From contig JALMLS010000076.1 of assembly GCA_038496445.1 (NCBI GenBank), forward strand, positions 124,001 to 188,000: a stretch of 64,000 bases of DNA, read 5' to 3'. Source of the DNA: Trichosphaerium sp. ATCC 40318. Taxonomy: Eukaryota > Discosea > Flabellinia > Trichosidae. Below the pieces are notes generated by a model. The model worked only from the letters and a program-made list of their open reading frames with translations, was not told the DNA's origin and ran no database searches. The position numbers and the translations under genes are program-made. The number at the start of each line of letters is the position of its first letter. Position 1 is the stretch's first letter. This document shows, piece by piece, positions 35,257 to 47,933 of the stretch.

Positions 35257-37331
35257 ATGAAAATGCAAGTTGCAGTGTGCGGTGTTACCTTCATCATACT
35301 AATTACTTATGCATCATGCCAAACGTTTGTAACGGATACAAAAGCAGTAATAACGTGTTTTAATGGCTGTGAAAATATTTCTGCTGTTTTCGCTTGGTGG
35401 AGCAAACCAGCCACTAAAACTATTCGCGGAACACTACAACAAGCAGAATACAACGGATGCGAGCTATTAAATCCAGAAAGACTCAATGGTAATCACGGTT
35501 CAATCAGTATAAAAAAAATTCATAAATTGTCACGTTCTAAACTAAATTATACGCTTAGATTCTACAATAGTATACATCTCAGAGGAGTCAAGTACATGTA
35601 AAAGCATGCTAAGAAAATTAATACCTGTACAAATCTCTCAAGCTCAAGAAAAAGGCGCTATAGCATTCGTTGTTATTGTAGGTATGTCATATATACGTCT
35701 TACTCAAAAGGAGTTGTAAGGTAACCATTTTTAGATAAATTTCCTAAAGAGCAGATAGCAACGGCCCGTATTGGTATTCCAGTCGTTCTAGTGCTTCGAG
35801 GGACAATAGGGAACATATCTGCTATATCTGAGATTGAAATAAACCCAACTAACCCAAATGGTAAGTCACGTTTCTTTTTTTTCTATTTGTTGTCAAAAGG
35901 GTCACGTGGTTTAGACGAACTTACTTTTTTTTTTCGTAGTATTGTCATCGTATAATACTTTTTCTCGTTTATGGAGTACTACGGAGGTATTGTTTCCAAT
36001 ACTGTTCATTTCATACTTTGTCTATGCATTCATGGTGCTTATGCTAAGGCAAATAAGAAAGTACAAAGGACACACCTCTTCGTATGCTGCGAACCCTTAC
36101 TCTTCTTTGTTATTGGATATCACAATGTTGGCTGTAATGTGGGCAAGCCTGGGTATGTGTAAACAGAATAAGTAATGTCTTGTTTTAAACGAATTTGTCA
36201 AACCGGCAAAGAGAATTCAGCACGTGAAAATTTTTCTGAACACGTGAATGGTATTTTTACTTTTACCACAATTGCTTTGCAGCACCTTTTTTGTTGTCTT
36301 GTATGACTTATTTTTAAATTAGAAAGAGCCCTACATATATCTATAGATTATTACGGGTTCAACGGATATCACATGCCTTCCATGTATCTATTTCATGTAT
36401 CAGCGGACTGTGCATTACTAGCAGTGGTCTATTTTACAGCAGCGTATTGGTACTGACAAAAAGAAAAGAAAACTTGCAGCCATTTATTCTTTGTTTCGTA
36501 GGATGCTATCTGCCCTAAACAATCATCCGATATTCACCCAAAAAAGGATAATTATTTCAACATACTCTTTTGTCGTCATCACTACTATTCTGATAATGGG
36601 ACTAAGATTATACTTAGTAATAGTAAAAAAGTAAGAAACCAGTTTTTTTGTTTGTCTGAGATGGATTACCACTAACAACCTATATCTCTAGAGCCGGTAT
36701 AATATTCGCGTTGGAAGTAGTACTTAAAGTGTTAGCCATTGTAATTATAACTACGGTATTCCTTGTACGTACAGAAAGCAACAGCAACATTATTATTTTT
36801 TATGCCAGGCTTTTCTTTGTGTATTTGTGACATTCACTATTTAGATAAGTGGTATTACCGTTTATGTCAAAATACAGAAAGTTTCCGCAAAAAATAAGAC
36901 ATCTCAAGTAGCAGTGAAAAGAGTACGAAGAAAAATAATACGTTGGACTTGTCCGACAAGATTCTCTTTTTTTCTTATTATTTCTCGTTTTCTGTTCACA
37001 AAGCTGTTGTTCCTTACAGAGGTACTAGGTCACAAGATGTCTGATTGCTACAGCAACTGTTGGATTGATATATACGTTTGTACTTATCTTAAAAACGGCT
37101 CTTGGTTCAAGGCTTGTTTTTTGGATATTCCTTCAACGTGGATTAGAATTAATACTATTGGGATCTATTTTTAGCTATTATGCACCTTTATGGAGTATGA
37201 TTAAACTTATTGGAAGAGCAGCAACATCTACTAGATCATCTCTTTCTGGAAAAACATCTAAGGATCAATATAATAGTGCTATAAGAACGCCAAGACCACA
37301 AGAAGAAGAAACAAAAGTAAGGGTGGTTTAA
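35257..37331 (+). CDS. PA-like ectodomain seven-span receptor-like protein (paralogue A)
   Basis: Start ATG 35257 (an in-frame ATG at 35218 is an alternative) gives a signal peptide, MQVAVCGVTFIILITYASCQ. The ectodomain runs CFNGCENISAVFAWW... ELLNPERLN, joined over an intron (GTAATC...CTTAG) to DSTIVYISEESSTC. Then SQAQEKGAIAFVVIVD and ARIGIPVVLVLRG follow, resembling a protease-associated (PA) domain. After NPTNPN come seven hydrophobic segments: VLFPILFISYFVYAFMVLML; SLLLDITMLAVMWASLG; SADCALLAVVYFTAAYW; YSFVVITTILIMGLRLYLVI; VVLKVLAIVIITTVFL; IATATVGLIYTFVLIL; LELILLGSIFSYYAPLW. The cytoplasmic tail is Ser/Thr-rich (ATSTRSSLSGKTSKDQ) and ends VRVV-stop. Paralogues lie at 41.5, 47.9 and 62.7 kb. 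No ligand can be inferred. Confidence 0.65.
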
Positions 37332-37654
37332 GAACTTGGCTGGAAAAATAACAGGAAAATGCGGGTTTGTTAGGCTACGTAGATGATTAATTGTAAAGGT
37401 GTAATTGTAACTATCAGTAAAAGTATTTGTAGACTAAACTAAGTGGAAGTTAGAAGCCTCTGGAAGGTGTCAAAATTTATTGAATAAATAACATAAATTG
37501 TACATATAGCGTGAATAGAAGTAAACAGAGTGGAACTTAAACTGAATATCAAGTGACTGTACATCCAAAAAAGGGCGCATAATAGCAAGGGTAGCGCCCT
37601 TTATAAATTGGGCGTATGGCAAGTAGTCGCTGAAAACAAGTCATTTGATTATTG
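37332..37654. other. Convergent 3' intergenic region
   Basis: It lies between two converging genes. Contains AATAAATAACATAA near 37480, plausibly polyadenylation-related. No gene. Confidence 0.4.
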
Positions 37655-39562
37655 CTATGATATCCAATCAACATCACTTTTGAAAAGTTGTTGTTGTTCG
37701 TTTTCTTTCTCTTCTTTTTCTGCTTCTCCTTCGTTGCTTTTTTCTTCTTCTTTGGCACTCTTCTCTTTTTTAGAACTTGATAATGCCTTTCTTTTGTTTT
37801 TAAACAGTTGGAGCTCTTTGTGGTAACTCTCAGCAAGTGAGATTGCTTTGAGTAAAATATTTTTGATACTCTTTGCTTGCTCTTCTGAAACACGTTTCTT
37901 TACACCATCAAACATGCCTTTTGAAAAAACCTTCTGTGCTTGCTTAGGTAAACGAATTTTAACCTTATTATATATTAAAACAACCACCTCATACGTGATA
38001 CATGAAAGTTGCACCTAATCAACAAACTTGTTAGAAGTTTCCATTCAAATCTTCCAAAAAAAAAAAGCCAGAGATTTTCTTCACTATTTTTAGATCGTCT
38101 CGCTGTAGACACGTGCTTGAGTTTTACCACAAAAAAAGAAAACTTAAATATGTACCTGAGAAAACTCCTTTAGGAAGAAAATAAGAATGTCATAGTTTAA
38201 TAGATTATGAAACATAGAAATCCACATCATTTGAGGTATAGTGTTGACATCTTTCTTTAAATCGTGGTAAAGACTTTTCATTTGTTCATAGTTTTTTGTT
38301 TTTGTGTATGCACAAAATAGCCCCGTCCTAATCTTTGTAGATAAATCACCACGACCTTTAATACAAAGTGTTTCAAACTCTTTAAGTTGTTTGGACTTGG
38401 CACCACAAGAAAATAGGTAAAAAGCAACAGATGTATAGGCACCTTCTGCTAACTTTAACCCACAATCAATCGCATATTTATACAGTTTGAGTAATTCCTC
38501 AGGATCTAAGAAATCCCATTAGTTACTATTTAAGACCTACACACATTCAAAGACACGTGTTTACCAACAAGAGATTAAGACTTGTCAAACGTAAAACAAA
38601 AAAAAAAAGAGAAAAAAATTGCACGGGAACTGTTTTTGGTGCTTAATTCACATACCATTACGCCTAGCACATGCCTCCAGCGCATACTTGAACGTATTAC
38701 CAGATATCTTAAAAGATGTTTTCTTGTTGATTTTCTCGTATGCCTCAATCAGACAATCAACAGATACCTTTGATTCTTGTTCAATATAAACCTTTAGCAA
38801 ACTTTCCTCTGCTCGTTCCCTTTTCCTTTTATTGTTACCACCATCCTCTAAACCATCAAGATAGGTACCCATAACCTCCCTTGCAAGTTCAATCATATTT
38901 AACTTGTTTGCACAATGCATTAGGCTTGACAGAACTCCCGTATTCAGCACCTTTAGCTCAACTAAAACTTGATATATTTTCAATAAATGTTTTTCCTTAT
39001 CTATCTTATCAAGCACCATAGAGATAAGAACAACTTTCTTAGTATCATCACAATCACTACTCTTTAATATCTCTTCACACAATTCTATACCTTTATCGAC
39101 ATCTCCTGCGCGTAGTAACTCATATAAACGTACAACTGGCCTTCTTAGTTTTTCACTGAATATTTCTTTTGTTTTTGTTATTAGTTTATCATTGTTTCCG
39201 TTTCCGTCCATAATGCGCATAAATAAATTATCTGTTAAAAGTTCGTGATGTGTTTTTGATGACATTTCCGTCAAGTATTCTAGAAATGACGTTTTATCAT
39301 CTCCCATTGTTTGCAGTAGCGTTCTAACAAGTGAGTAGGACTCTGTCTCTCCGAAAGGCTCTTTCACATCTGTGAGGATACTATCCAACTCTTTCTGTGC
39401 TAGGTCGATGTTTTTGATTGATGGCATGTATTTCCAGTACGCTTTTACCACGTTAGTGCCGCCTAAAGCTTTTTTATCCTCGTAGTCTTTCTGAAGCGCT
39501 TCTGGTCTATTAAAACGTTAATTTAAGCGAAAAAATGTGCGAAGGGACTAACGTTTTGCCAT
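37655..39562 (-). CDS. Helical-repeat (PPR/TPR-like) protein with Lys/Glu-rich tail
   Basis: Exon 1 is ten coding bases (ATG 39562; MAK-), joined over an intron starting GTTAGT to ALQKDYEDKKALGGTNVVKA. The main exon (to about 38650) gives paired helices typical of PPR/TPR solenoids: PVVRLYELLRAGDVDKGIEL, LLKIYQVLVELKVLNTGVLS, LMHCANKLNMIELAREVMG, GNTFKYALEACARRN. The next exon continues (DPEELLKLYKYAIDCGLKLA, LFCAYTKTKNYEQMKSLY), then a final exon with a coiled, charged tail (KEKSAKEEEKSNEGEAEKEE) ending SDVDWIS-stop. No clear organelle signal. The repeat class and RNA binding are not certain; no catalytic domain seen. Confidence 0.6.
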
Positions 39563-39932
39563 TAAACTGTCTTTTACGCTCAGATTTATAGTTTCGCCTC
39601 GTTTCTCGCTTATTTAACGTAAACACGCGACCATAAAACTAAATACGCACATTAAGAGTGAGAATCTGGTCGCTGGTACATAACCGCGAACAAGATGCTA
39701 ATTTAAGCATAGCTGTACCAGATTTCAACTAACGGTACAAGTACAGGCTGTATTGAGGTCAAACTAAAAAAAACTTAGTTGCCTAATTTAAGCGAGGGCT
39801 TTCGTTTTTATTGCCTATGTTCGTTCCGATGGTATCAAAAGGTACCCTCATTACTGGTTTACCTATTTGCGCTGTTTTTAAACACAAAACGAGATGTTGC
39901 AGTAAAGAAAGATGCTGACTTCTCGCTTCTAA
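39563..39932. promoter_or_regulatory. Divergent intergenic region
   Basis: 370 bases between the starts of the minus-strand helical-repeat gene and the plus-strand F-box/LRR copy. It probably contains both promoters. No distinct motif identified. Confidence 0.3.
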
Positions 39933-40900
39933 ATGATGTCCTGTATTCGTGAGATGGAACCATCAAACGCTTTAGTTAAGGACAAATCGAGCGATACATC
40001 GATTTTAGACTTCCCTTCAGAGATAATCGCCAATTTACTTCAGTTTGTGGCCGTTAAGAATCGATTTGCCGTTTCTCAAAGCTGTAAACGATTATCAGAC
40101 ATCATACACCACCACGTTGGCTATGGAACAATAAAGGTTAAATCAAGTTCAGATTGCTCTGGTCTTTCAGGAAGTCCTCTTCTCAAAAACACCATCATAT
40201 CTTTTTTGTCCTTCTTGGAAGCAACAGACAAAGATCTTTCTCTTCTTTCTGGTGTTCAAACGCTATGCTTGCAATGTAACTACAACATAACAGGATCAGG
40301 ATTGATGTCTATCTGTGGTGTACGTCACTTGACTGTGGTACAGTGTACCAACATCAAATACTCAAGTATTGCACCACTTGTCAAACACCTCAAATACCTT
40401 CGTTTGTATTGGATTGATTGCAACCGTTTAGACCCTGTTGATGCAAAATTATTTGCTGGAATACCACATATTGATGTATCGCAAACTGCAATTACAGATG
40501 AAGTATTGTACTCATTAGCTGGAGTACATACAATTAATTTATCTTATTGTCAGCATATAACAGAAAAAGGTATTAAAGCTTTGGCTGGTGTTCATGCCAT
40601 AAATTTGAGATACGCATCAGTAACAGATAAGCTGTTAAAGCTTTGGTTGGTGTACACGCCATTGACCTTACAGGTTGTCATAGTATCACTGGAGAATGTA
40701 TGAAGAGTCTCGCAACTGCTCATACAATTGATTTATCAAGAACAGAGGCAACAAATGAGTGGCTTACACAAGTCCCTGATGTAAAGGTATTACACATTCA
40801 TAAGTGCCCACATGTAACGAAAGACATAAGAGAAATTCTCAAAAACACTGTAATACATGGCATATGTACTGATTGGTGGTCAAGTCTTGGTGAACCTTAG
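39933..40900 (+). pseudogene. F-box/LRR protein copy broken by a one-base deletion
   Basis: Single-exon style. The N-terminal F-box reads LDFPSEIIANLLQFVAVKNR then FAVSQSCKRLSDIIHHHVGY. LRR units follow: VRHLTVVQCTNIKYSSI, IPHIDVSQTAITDEVLYSLA, VHTINLSYCQHITEKGIKAL. At about 40632-40640 the frame shifts: SVTDKL... reaches a stop at 40703, while GVHAIDLTGCHSITGECMKS continues one base out of phase to DWWSSLGEP-stop at 40900. The copy at 61375-62319, about 90% similar at the N-terminus, is unbroken through this point, so the deletion is specific to this copy. A truncated protein of 256 residues could still be made. Whether it is a real lesion or an assembly error cannot be told here. Confidence 0.7.
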
Positions 40901-41527
40901 TATCTTACGTAATACACTTCTGTTTGAGTATAATGAATATTCATATTCATTGCATATATTCGCTGGTATTTGGTGATAACTTTTGATTTTGAAACACTTG
41001 TCATTCTCGTGATTTTTTCTAGTAACACAGAAACTTATACTACGTATCACCATGATGTCTACTCTTAGAAAACTACAATGCTAGCTTTTTATAAACAACA
41101 AAAGCTTTCAAAGTTGTATATGGGATTTATAAATCAATCTTTCAAATAAAAAAGCCTTTTGGTTTTTTTTTCTTGTAAAAACACTTGCCATCTGAAGTTT
41201 TGTTTGTATTCCTTAATAGAAGTTGTGCTTGTATAGAGAGTTTTATGTATTAATTTTACTAGTGACGCTAGTAGTAGGAGTGACAAGTTATACTCTCAGT
41301 GTTGGAGATACCTCTGTGAAGGCTCATTCATAGCAGATGGAGAGATTTCGAATATACCATCTCTAACAGATGACGGTGGTATCTTTGAGATACATAATGA
41401 AGGGTATCGTGCGTCTCACGGGATAACTTCTACATGTAAAACAATTATATTTATTCTACTAGTAGTACATTCACAGTGTTTATACAAAAGGTTGTTTACC
41501 AACAAACCAAATTAGTGATGTCACTTT
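40901..41527. other. Intergenic, with one orphan open frame
   Basis: A plus-strand frame at 41237-41515 (92 codons, no ATG) reads VLCINFTSDASSRSDKLYSQ, WRYLCEGSFIADGEISNIPS and ends near a hydrophobic stretch (TIIFILLVV). It may be an orphan exon or chance; nothing upstream or downstream joins it. Confidence 0.25.
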
Positions 41528-43707
41528 TCATTCATCATTAGGTATTGAGTTAGGTGTTTGTATATTCTCTCCCCTTGGTGTCTCTGTTATACCTCCACTA
41601 CATTTTCCAGAAGAAGTAGCTTTACTCTGAATAGTACTACCAGATGTAGCATTCTTTGAATGATGTCTGAAAGCTTGTACTTGAGCAGCTGCGATTATAA
41701 TACTGAACATGTAGAAAAATATACTCATCACAGTATTTCCTATTTTAAAACGTAAGTCAGCTACAAATTCTACAGAAAAAAGAAATTGCGCGTGCAATTG
41801 AAGAAAACGTTTTTCTTTTCAAAAAATGAGCTGAATTTGTTTTTTCTTTTCCTATTTTCTTCTTTATTTGTTTTTGCTTACCCCATGGAATCCCATAGAC
41901 TCCTGATATTATTATTATAAAGCCAGAGAAGAATGAAACATATCCCAGTATTATGAATGCCATACGGATTATCAACTAAATAAAAAACTATTAAAAAGAG
42001 TGCGGGTATTCATGGTGACTTTATTGGGTTTTAGTTTCTTGGAATGCTGTAACGTACACGTTTCATCATTGATTTTCCACTATCTGAGATGCTACTAGTA
42101 GCTTTAAGACGTATTCCTATACGTATACAAGTAACAACATAGAACACTAAGATAACTAAATAGACAGTTAGCAAAATAAGATGAGGACAAATTTATAATT
42201 GTTAGGCAATCCCAAAAAAGCGGTTGCTCATCGTACCCAGACACAGTAACATGTACACTGCTCCATACAAAATATAGACAATGGCATGTTGTAGTGTTAT
42301 ACGTATAGCAGCGAATATAACCCATACTAGTATAATCAAGACACATCCAACAAAAAATGTGATTTTACTCTTTGATAGAAAATTATTAACATCAACGCCA
42401 GCATTACTAAGAGTCTCATGCCAATATAGAGTAATAAGAACAGTAGCTGTAATTGTCGGTGCGAAATTAGCATCTAGAATAGAAATAGATAAACTAGCAG
42501 GGTATATATTTCTATGTAAAGCATCAATCCCGCTCAGAACGACACCTGAAAAAAAAACAGTTAAAACGAGAAAGATAGAAAAAAAAAAAGTTCTTTCTCT
42601 GAAAACCGCTGTTTACTCGCTAGCGAGTAGTGGTGTGTACGCGTACATATTAAAGCCCAAGCGTGTAGACTCATAACAACAAATGGTATATTCAACAGCG
42701 TCTGTGATGTAGTGTAAAGATACCATAGTTGATAGAAGATGTAGCAAAGAACAAGAAAAGCTGGAATTTCCCATCCGAAAAATTGAATCACCCAAGATAG
42801 TGGTGAATCGAACCAATCCCGCCAAGGGTTTGATACTGCGCATAAATTAACAATTTTAAATAAGAACTAATAATGCAGTTTTTGATTTAAAACCTCGAGG
42901 TAGTATGGCTTACTTGATCCAATAATGGTTGCATTTAACGATCCGAAGTCTTTTAAAGCTCGCTCTATTTTTCCGCCGTCGCCAAGCGAAACTTCGAAAA
43001 CTGGAGGTGTATCGGTGTCTACTGCTTTATCTTGATAATACTGCGCTCTCCCCGCTACCCTAATGTGTGTTTATTGGTTTTTTATCTTTGACAATTTCGG
43101 TATTTCTACCTTTGCCAAAACTACTTTAACGTACTTTTCAGCGTTGTGCAGAAGAATTGCAGCAGGTTTTGATTCAAGTTGCGATAGTACTTTACGCAGT
43201 AGTTTGTCTACTGGCACTTCATCGAAAGAAACAAACACGATACGCGTATGCGTGTCTATATGCGCAAGCGGGCTGTCAATATCGACCTAGGTTGCGCGTA
43301 AAAACGTGCCGGCTTTTTACTAAACCGATAAAAACGCAAAAGCGGCTTCATTTTTCGTTTTAGAGCGTCGGGTATGTTTATTTTGCGTACCAGGGTGTAC
43401 GATCTACTCGTGAAGTTTACGTCTACGCGTGGTGTATTACCGAAATCACTTTGTGGAGCATTGAAATAGAACCCTGTAAATAAAGTGAGAACGATCGTAT
43501 AAATGTTGTTTGACACGTCTTTTTTTTTAAAATGCTCCTTTTCGATAGTTTTCACATTTTAGTATACGTACGTGTATCATTGCATGATGTGTAGTTGCAA
43601 GCAGGGGCTATAATGAGATTTTGGCTCAAAGCAACTTTAAAACTCAAGAGACAGAGTATAATTATAGTTGCAAACGAGGAGAAAGTTCCTCGGAGAGGTG
43701 AGGCCAT
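41528..43707 (-). CDS. PA-like ectodomain seven-span receptor-like protein (paralogue B)
   Basis: ATG 43707 gives a signal peptide (MASPLRGTFSSFATIIILCL). The ectodomain runs NLIIAPACNYTSCNDT, FYFNAPQSDFGNTPRVDVNF, DTHTRIVFVSFDEVPVDKLL and LESKPAAILLHNAEK, a PA-like core, then GRAQYYQDKAVDTDTPPVFE. NPWRDWF precedes the first span (QFFGWEIPAFLVLCYIFYQL). Further spans include VVMSLHAWALI, ANFAPTITATVLITLYW, FFVGCVLIILVWVIFAAI, AFIILGYVSFFSGFIIIISG and VMSIFFYMFSIIIAA. The tail is Ser/Thr-rich (HHSKNATSGSTIQSKATSS) and ends PNSIPNDE-stop at 41528. Some exon joins are approximate. Same architecture as paralogues A, C and D, but highly diverged. Confidence 0.6.
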
Positions 43708-44281
43708 TAATTGAGTTTGCAAGTTAAAAAAACGCTCAGTTGGTACACTGAACCCGAAAATAGAAAGTATGGCTCAAAAAATGTTAAAATGGAGGTATAG
43801 TTAAATATGAAGCTTTCTAGACGAATCAAATGCATAAAAAACCAATTTATTTCACAAAAAATCAAAATGGTATTTTGCAATCCGGACAGAAGAGAAAAAT
43901 TGAGATAGAGTTTTATTTACAAAGGGGGGTTGGTGTCAAAAAAAAAAAATGAAAAAAAAAGCCAGAAACTTTTTTTTTTGTTGTGTTGAGTGTTTTCTCC
44001 TTTTCTTTCTTTTTCCTCTCTTTAATTACGCATTTTCGTTTCATAGAACTCAATGAGACGTAAAGGACAGGCTTTTTTAAGGATCTCTGAAGGGAATACA
44101 CTCGTAGAACCGTCAAGCCTAATAATTATTTGAGTACTCAACTAGTATTTGTGATGTTATAAAACTTGTTACAGACAACGTCAATGAAGTTGTCAAAAGA
44201 TGTCACAGATGAATTTTTTTCTTTTCAAATAAAAGAAAACCGTTTTGCTTTTGTGCTTTCTTTTTCTAGGTGTAAATATCC
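43708..44281. other. Intergenic, A/T-rich
   Basis: Low-complexity A and T runs. No coding exon recognised; the 67-codon minus frame at 43913 is Lys/Phe-biased and is probably noncoding. Confidence 0.45.
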
Positions 44282-47200
44282 TTATTTTTGAATGACGTAC
44301 ATTTCAGCTGCAATATAACTTTTACCATTTGAAAAGTGTAATGTACGTAGCTTGTGAATGTTGTTTGGGTCACTTGTTCCTTCTCCTACCTCATACTGTG
44401 CTATAATTTTATTCACAAAGCTTGCACCAAAAGACCTCTCAAGTGAGTCCCTAGGCCACCATAGAGGATCATTATTTTCTATAAGAATAGAGTAAGCGCG
44501 TTTCCTTTTTTTGTGGATTTTCTATCTCCAGAAAAATAAAATAAAATCCTCCAAAAGGGTTCGAGTACACAAAGGTACACGTATATAAAACTTGTTTTAA
44601 AAATTATTCTCAAGGTTGTCATAAAAAAGACAAGCAAAAAAAAAAAAAAGAAGAATATCCTTTTTGAGTTTAAACTAAAGATTACCTGGTATGTCTTTCC
44701 ACTTTATCTTAAACACTCTTTTATAACTAGCTTGTAGAATTCTTTCAGGCACATTTTGTTTAAAAGCATTTAAAGATGATGCAGGAGAAGATCGCTTTGG
44801 CGGAGTCCCTTTTCGAGTTTGTTTAGCGCTTTGTTGTCCCTTTGAAGGTGTACGCTTGGTCCTCTTTGGAGGTGGACCATCTATCATCTGGGTGGATCTA
44901 CGCTTTCTTGTAGTGGCAGGTCGTGGTTTAGAATCATTTGGAGGCGTAGCTAGTTGGTTTTTGGCAGGCGCTACAGGCTTGTATTCTTGAAGTAGCTGTT
45001 CAAAGCCATTTTTTACTAACACTGTTTCATGCACCCATGAGTCTTCTTCTGGGGCTGTATCTTTCCAACGGACCAAGTAATCTGTAACACCATTTTTATG
45101 ACGTCGGTTGATAATAAATTGAGGTTCTAAACGAGCCACGTGTCAGAAAACAGTACGCACATAAAATTAAAAATAAAAAAGTTCTTTGTCAATTTTCTAG
45201 TCATGTGACATTTACCATATGGTCCACGAGATTTTCTTCTGGTTTGAGAAGTCTTTTTTGGTGCTTTTTTAGGTGTCGTTTTCTTTTTTTTTGGTGTTTG
45301 TGTTGTAGCCTTTGTCTGTTTTTTTGGTGTTTGTGTAGTAGCCTTTGTCTGTTTTTTTGGCGCTTGTGTAGCAAGCTTTGTCTGTTTTTTTGGTGTTTCT
45401 GTTGTAGCAGCCTTTGTCTTTTTTTTTGATCGTACTACTGCTGGTTTCATATGAATGGTCAAAATCGGTTCTGTTTGCCATTGCATATTAGCTAATGGCG
45501 CTTGATATTGATGTCAGGGAATAAAGTAATCAAACAGCAACAAAAAAAAAAGTTGGATTGAAAAAGAAACTCCTTTCTTCTATCCGTACATTCTTTTGCT
45601 TCTTTCACATCCATCAACACTTCCCTAGAGTCAGCTAACCATTCAGATACACTTTCATCATCTAAAAGAGCTCGGGCATGGCATGTGAGAATCTGATTTT
45701 CAGGTACAACACCTACAAACTTGTAGTTAGCCATTTTGACGCGAAAAAAATTAGCTAACCAGTCTCTTGAAATACAGCCCATTTTAACGTGATCCCGGAC
45801 ATGTTTTTATGTGCACTGGGCTCTGGTATGATAATAGTTACAACTTCATCATCTGGGCGTAAAGGCTATCACATAAATCAGGACATAAAGTCTTCACAAA
45901 AAAGAATCCAAAAAAATGCAATTAAAAAAAAAACTACTTACCATCGGGTTTGATTTTACGGCGATATTAATTTGTCGCACCGTCGTGTATTCCATCCTTA
46001 CACCAACAAATCCTTGATCCTTATAATTTTAGTTAGCTGGATTTTGATGAGGAGAAAGGAACTCAAAAATACATGTGGATTACCTTATATGATAGATTCA
46101 ACAATTGTTCTCCGTATAATTCTACTTCTACACAAAATATAAATTAGAAAACAAACGATACATAATCCATAATAAATAGGGATTTTGGATTTCACAATTG
46201 TTACGTAACAAGTCATCATTGTGACGTATATAAATTTAGATTTCAAAACAACTTTGTTAAAATAAAAAGTCCATCACGTCAAGGAAATGATGATTTGATG
46301 GCAGCAGTCTAAATATATACACTTACGGGACTTTTGTCTATCTTCATCAAATGTTAACATATATAATATGTTTCCTTGGCGCATTTCACACTAAAAAGAG
46401 CTTGGTGAGTACAACAGTAAAAGAATTAGCAAAAAGAATTAAAAAAAAACAACTTCGATTTAACTTACCATTTTAGGTGTGCTGTTCGGATCTAATATGT
46501 TAACTTTATATGTATCAATATCCCAAGTATAGAACAATACTCTTTTATTAAGCTAAAACAGGATTTAGGGTTGGGATTAAAAACCACAAAGAAATAATTC
46601 CTTACTTGCTTGTACAGCTCTATAAAACCTCCTTTGCCAAACCTTTCAACCTCAACTGGGAATGAAGCACATCCATCTGTGTTTGTTAACTCAACTACAA
46701 CGGTTTTTTAACTTCAGCATTATCATTAACTGTTTTGTGTCGACGTATAGGCGCTTAGCATAAAAACAAAAAAAAAACAAACAACAAGCTTTTTTTTTTT
46801 CTTCCAAACACTAAAAGCCTTGTTAAATCAGTACCAACTTGTGGAGTTATAATATCCTTATCAAAACCAATCTTAAACGCAGCTGGCTTGTTGCTAGATT
46901 TAATGCCGACCTCAATTGTATCACCCTCGTTACCTAAGGAGGACAAAGAAGTTAAAACCGTGGTGTTTTGCGTGACGTACAAGAAAAAAAGAAATGACGG
47001 TCCGCAGATTCCGTGTTTTCCTATAAGACCGTTAGCACGTATAACGTACAGAGAATTAGGCGTATGTCAATCAATAAAATCGAAGAATAAAACTTTTCGA
47101 AAAATGGTTTTTATCAAAAAACACTCAAACCCTCAATACCTCATCAAAAGCTTTTAATCCAGCGAATGGGTGCGTATTCTGTGCTTTAAGATCAACTTGT

Positions 47201-47670
47201 ACATACTCATTTCTTACACAGCCACCATCAACCACTAATGTTTTACTATTGCGCTCTGGTGCTGTTAAGAAGTTGTAGAAATGAATAAATGTGGAGTTGA
47301 CGTTTATGTCCGCAACGCCGTATGTATCATAGCCTTTGTCTATTGTTTCTACTACACGTAGTTTACGAGCCGCAGTGTATTCAGAAAGCCTATTTGTTGT
47401 TAAAACCTTTTTTAACCGCTTTTTGTGACCTACATTGCTAGTTTATCATCTCTGCTCGCTAGAAGACCCCATGGCTTATCAAAGGTACCAGGTGCAAGAG
47501 TAGACTTCATTTGTTTAGCGATGCAACTTGTCAAGAAAGCTATTTGTTTAGTGCGTGTCAGCTTCATTTTGACGCGTTTAGGGCTATCAGCGAACACGAC
47601 TCGACAATTCTACAATAAAATTTAGGTATTTAGTGTTAATTCATATATTTACGATGGTAGATGGTATCAT
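44282..47670 (-). CDS. Large chromodomain protein with histone-H1-like repeats
   Basis: Exons chain from ATG 47670 (MIPSTI) to TAA at 44282. The N-terminal half has FADSPKRVKMKLTRTKQI, FDKPWGLLASRDDKLA, LTAPERNSKTLVVDGGC, DTIEVGIKSSNKPAAFKIGF, VLFYTWDIDTYKVNILDP, KVELYGEQLLNLSYK, GFVGVRMEYTTVRQI and RPDDEVVTIIIPEPSAHKNM; this part looks beta-rich and I do not recognise it. Then comes a Lys/Thr/Pro-rich stretch with repeated KKQTKATTQTP, and a chromodomain (EPQFIINRRHKNGVTDYLVR then WKDTAPEEDSW). A basic linker and a C-terminal segment (NDPLWWPRDSLERSFGASF) finish it. Chromodomains bind methylated histone tails, so a chromatin role is likely. It could be two genes, but the intron phases join through 45734-45850. 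Confidence 0.65.
45270..45430 (-). repeat. Tandem Lys/Thr repeat inside the chromodomain gene
   Basis: Roughly four copies of a 33-36-base unit encode KKQTKATTQTP or variants. The DNA copies are nearly identical, so the array is young or subject to gene conversion. The composition resembles histone-H1 tails. Confidence 0.75.
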
Positions 47671-47933
47671 GGCGTATGTTCACTATGATTGATGGTTTTT
47701 CTGGGTTTTTTTAAGCTCAAAATCTTTCGGTAATATCACCAGTAAAACCAGCGCGTATGAGAGTATTCATGTATCGTTTTTTTGGCACTTTGATTTAAGT
47801 CAAAAGCGCTTATGCCAAAAAGAAGCAAAAAGCCTTTACGACTTACTAACGCGTTGCTGAAACATGCTTTAACTGTACAACATTACCATTTAGACATACT
47901 ATTACGTTTGTGGTTGGGGTAGCTCTCTAAAAG
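47671..47933. promoter_or_regulatory. Divergent promoter, chromodomain gene / seven-span paralogue C
   Basis: 263 bases between two start codons pointing away from each other. No individual element identified. Confidence 0.35.

Noticed and set aside
41528-43707. Separate small membrane proteins suggested by several 76-99-codon frames
   Set aside because: They join by intron phase into one signal peptide / PA-like / multi-span protein matching the three paralogues.
45205-45429. Cys/Phe/Leu-rich plus-strand frame of 74 codons
   Set aside because: Antisense to the Lys/Thr repeats of the chromodomain gene.
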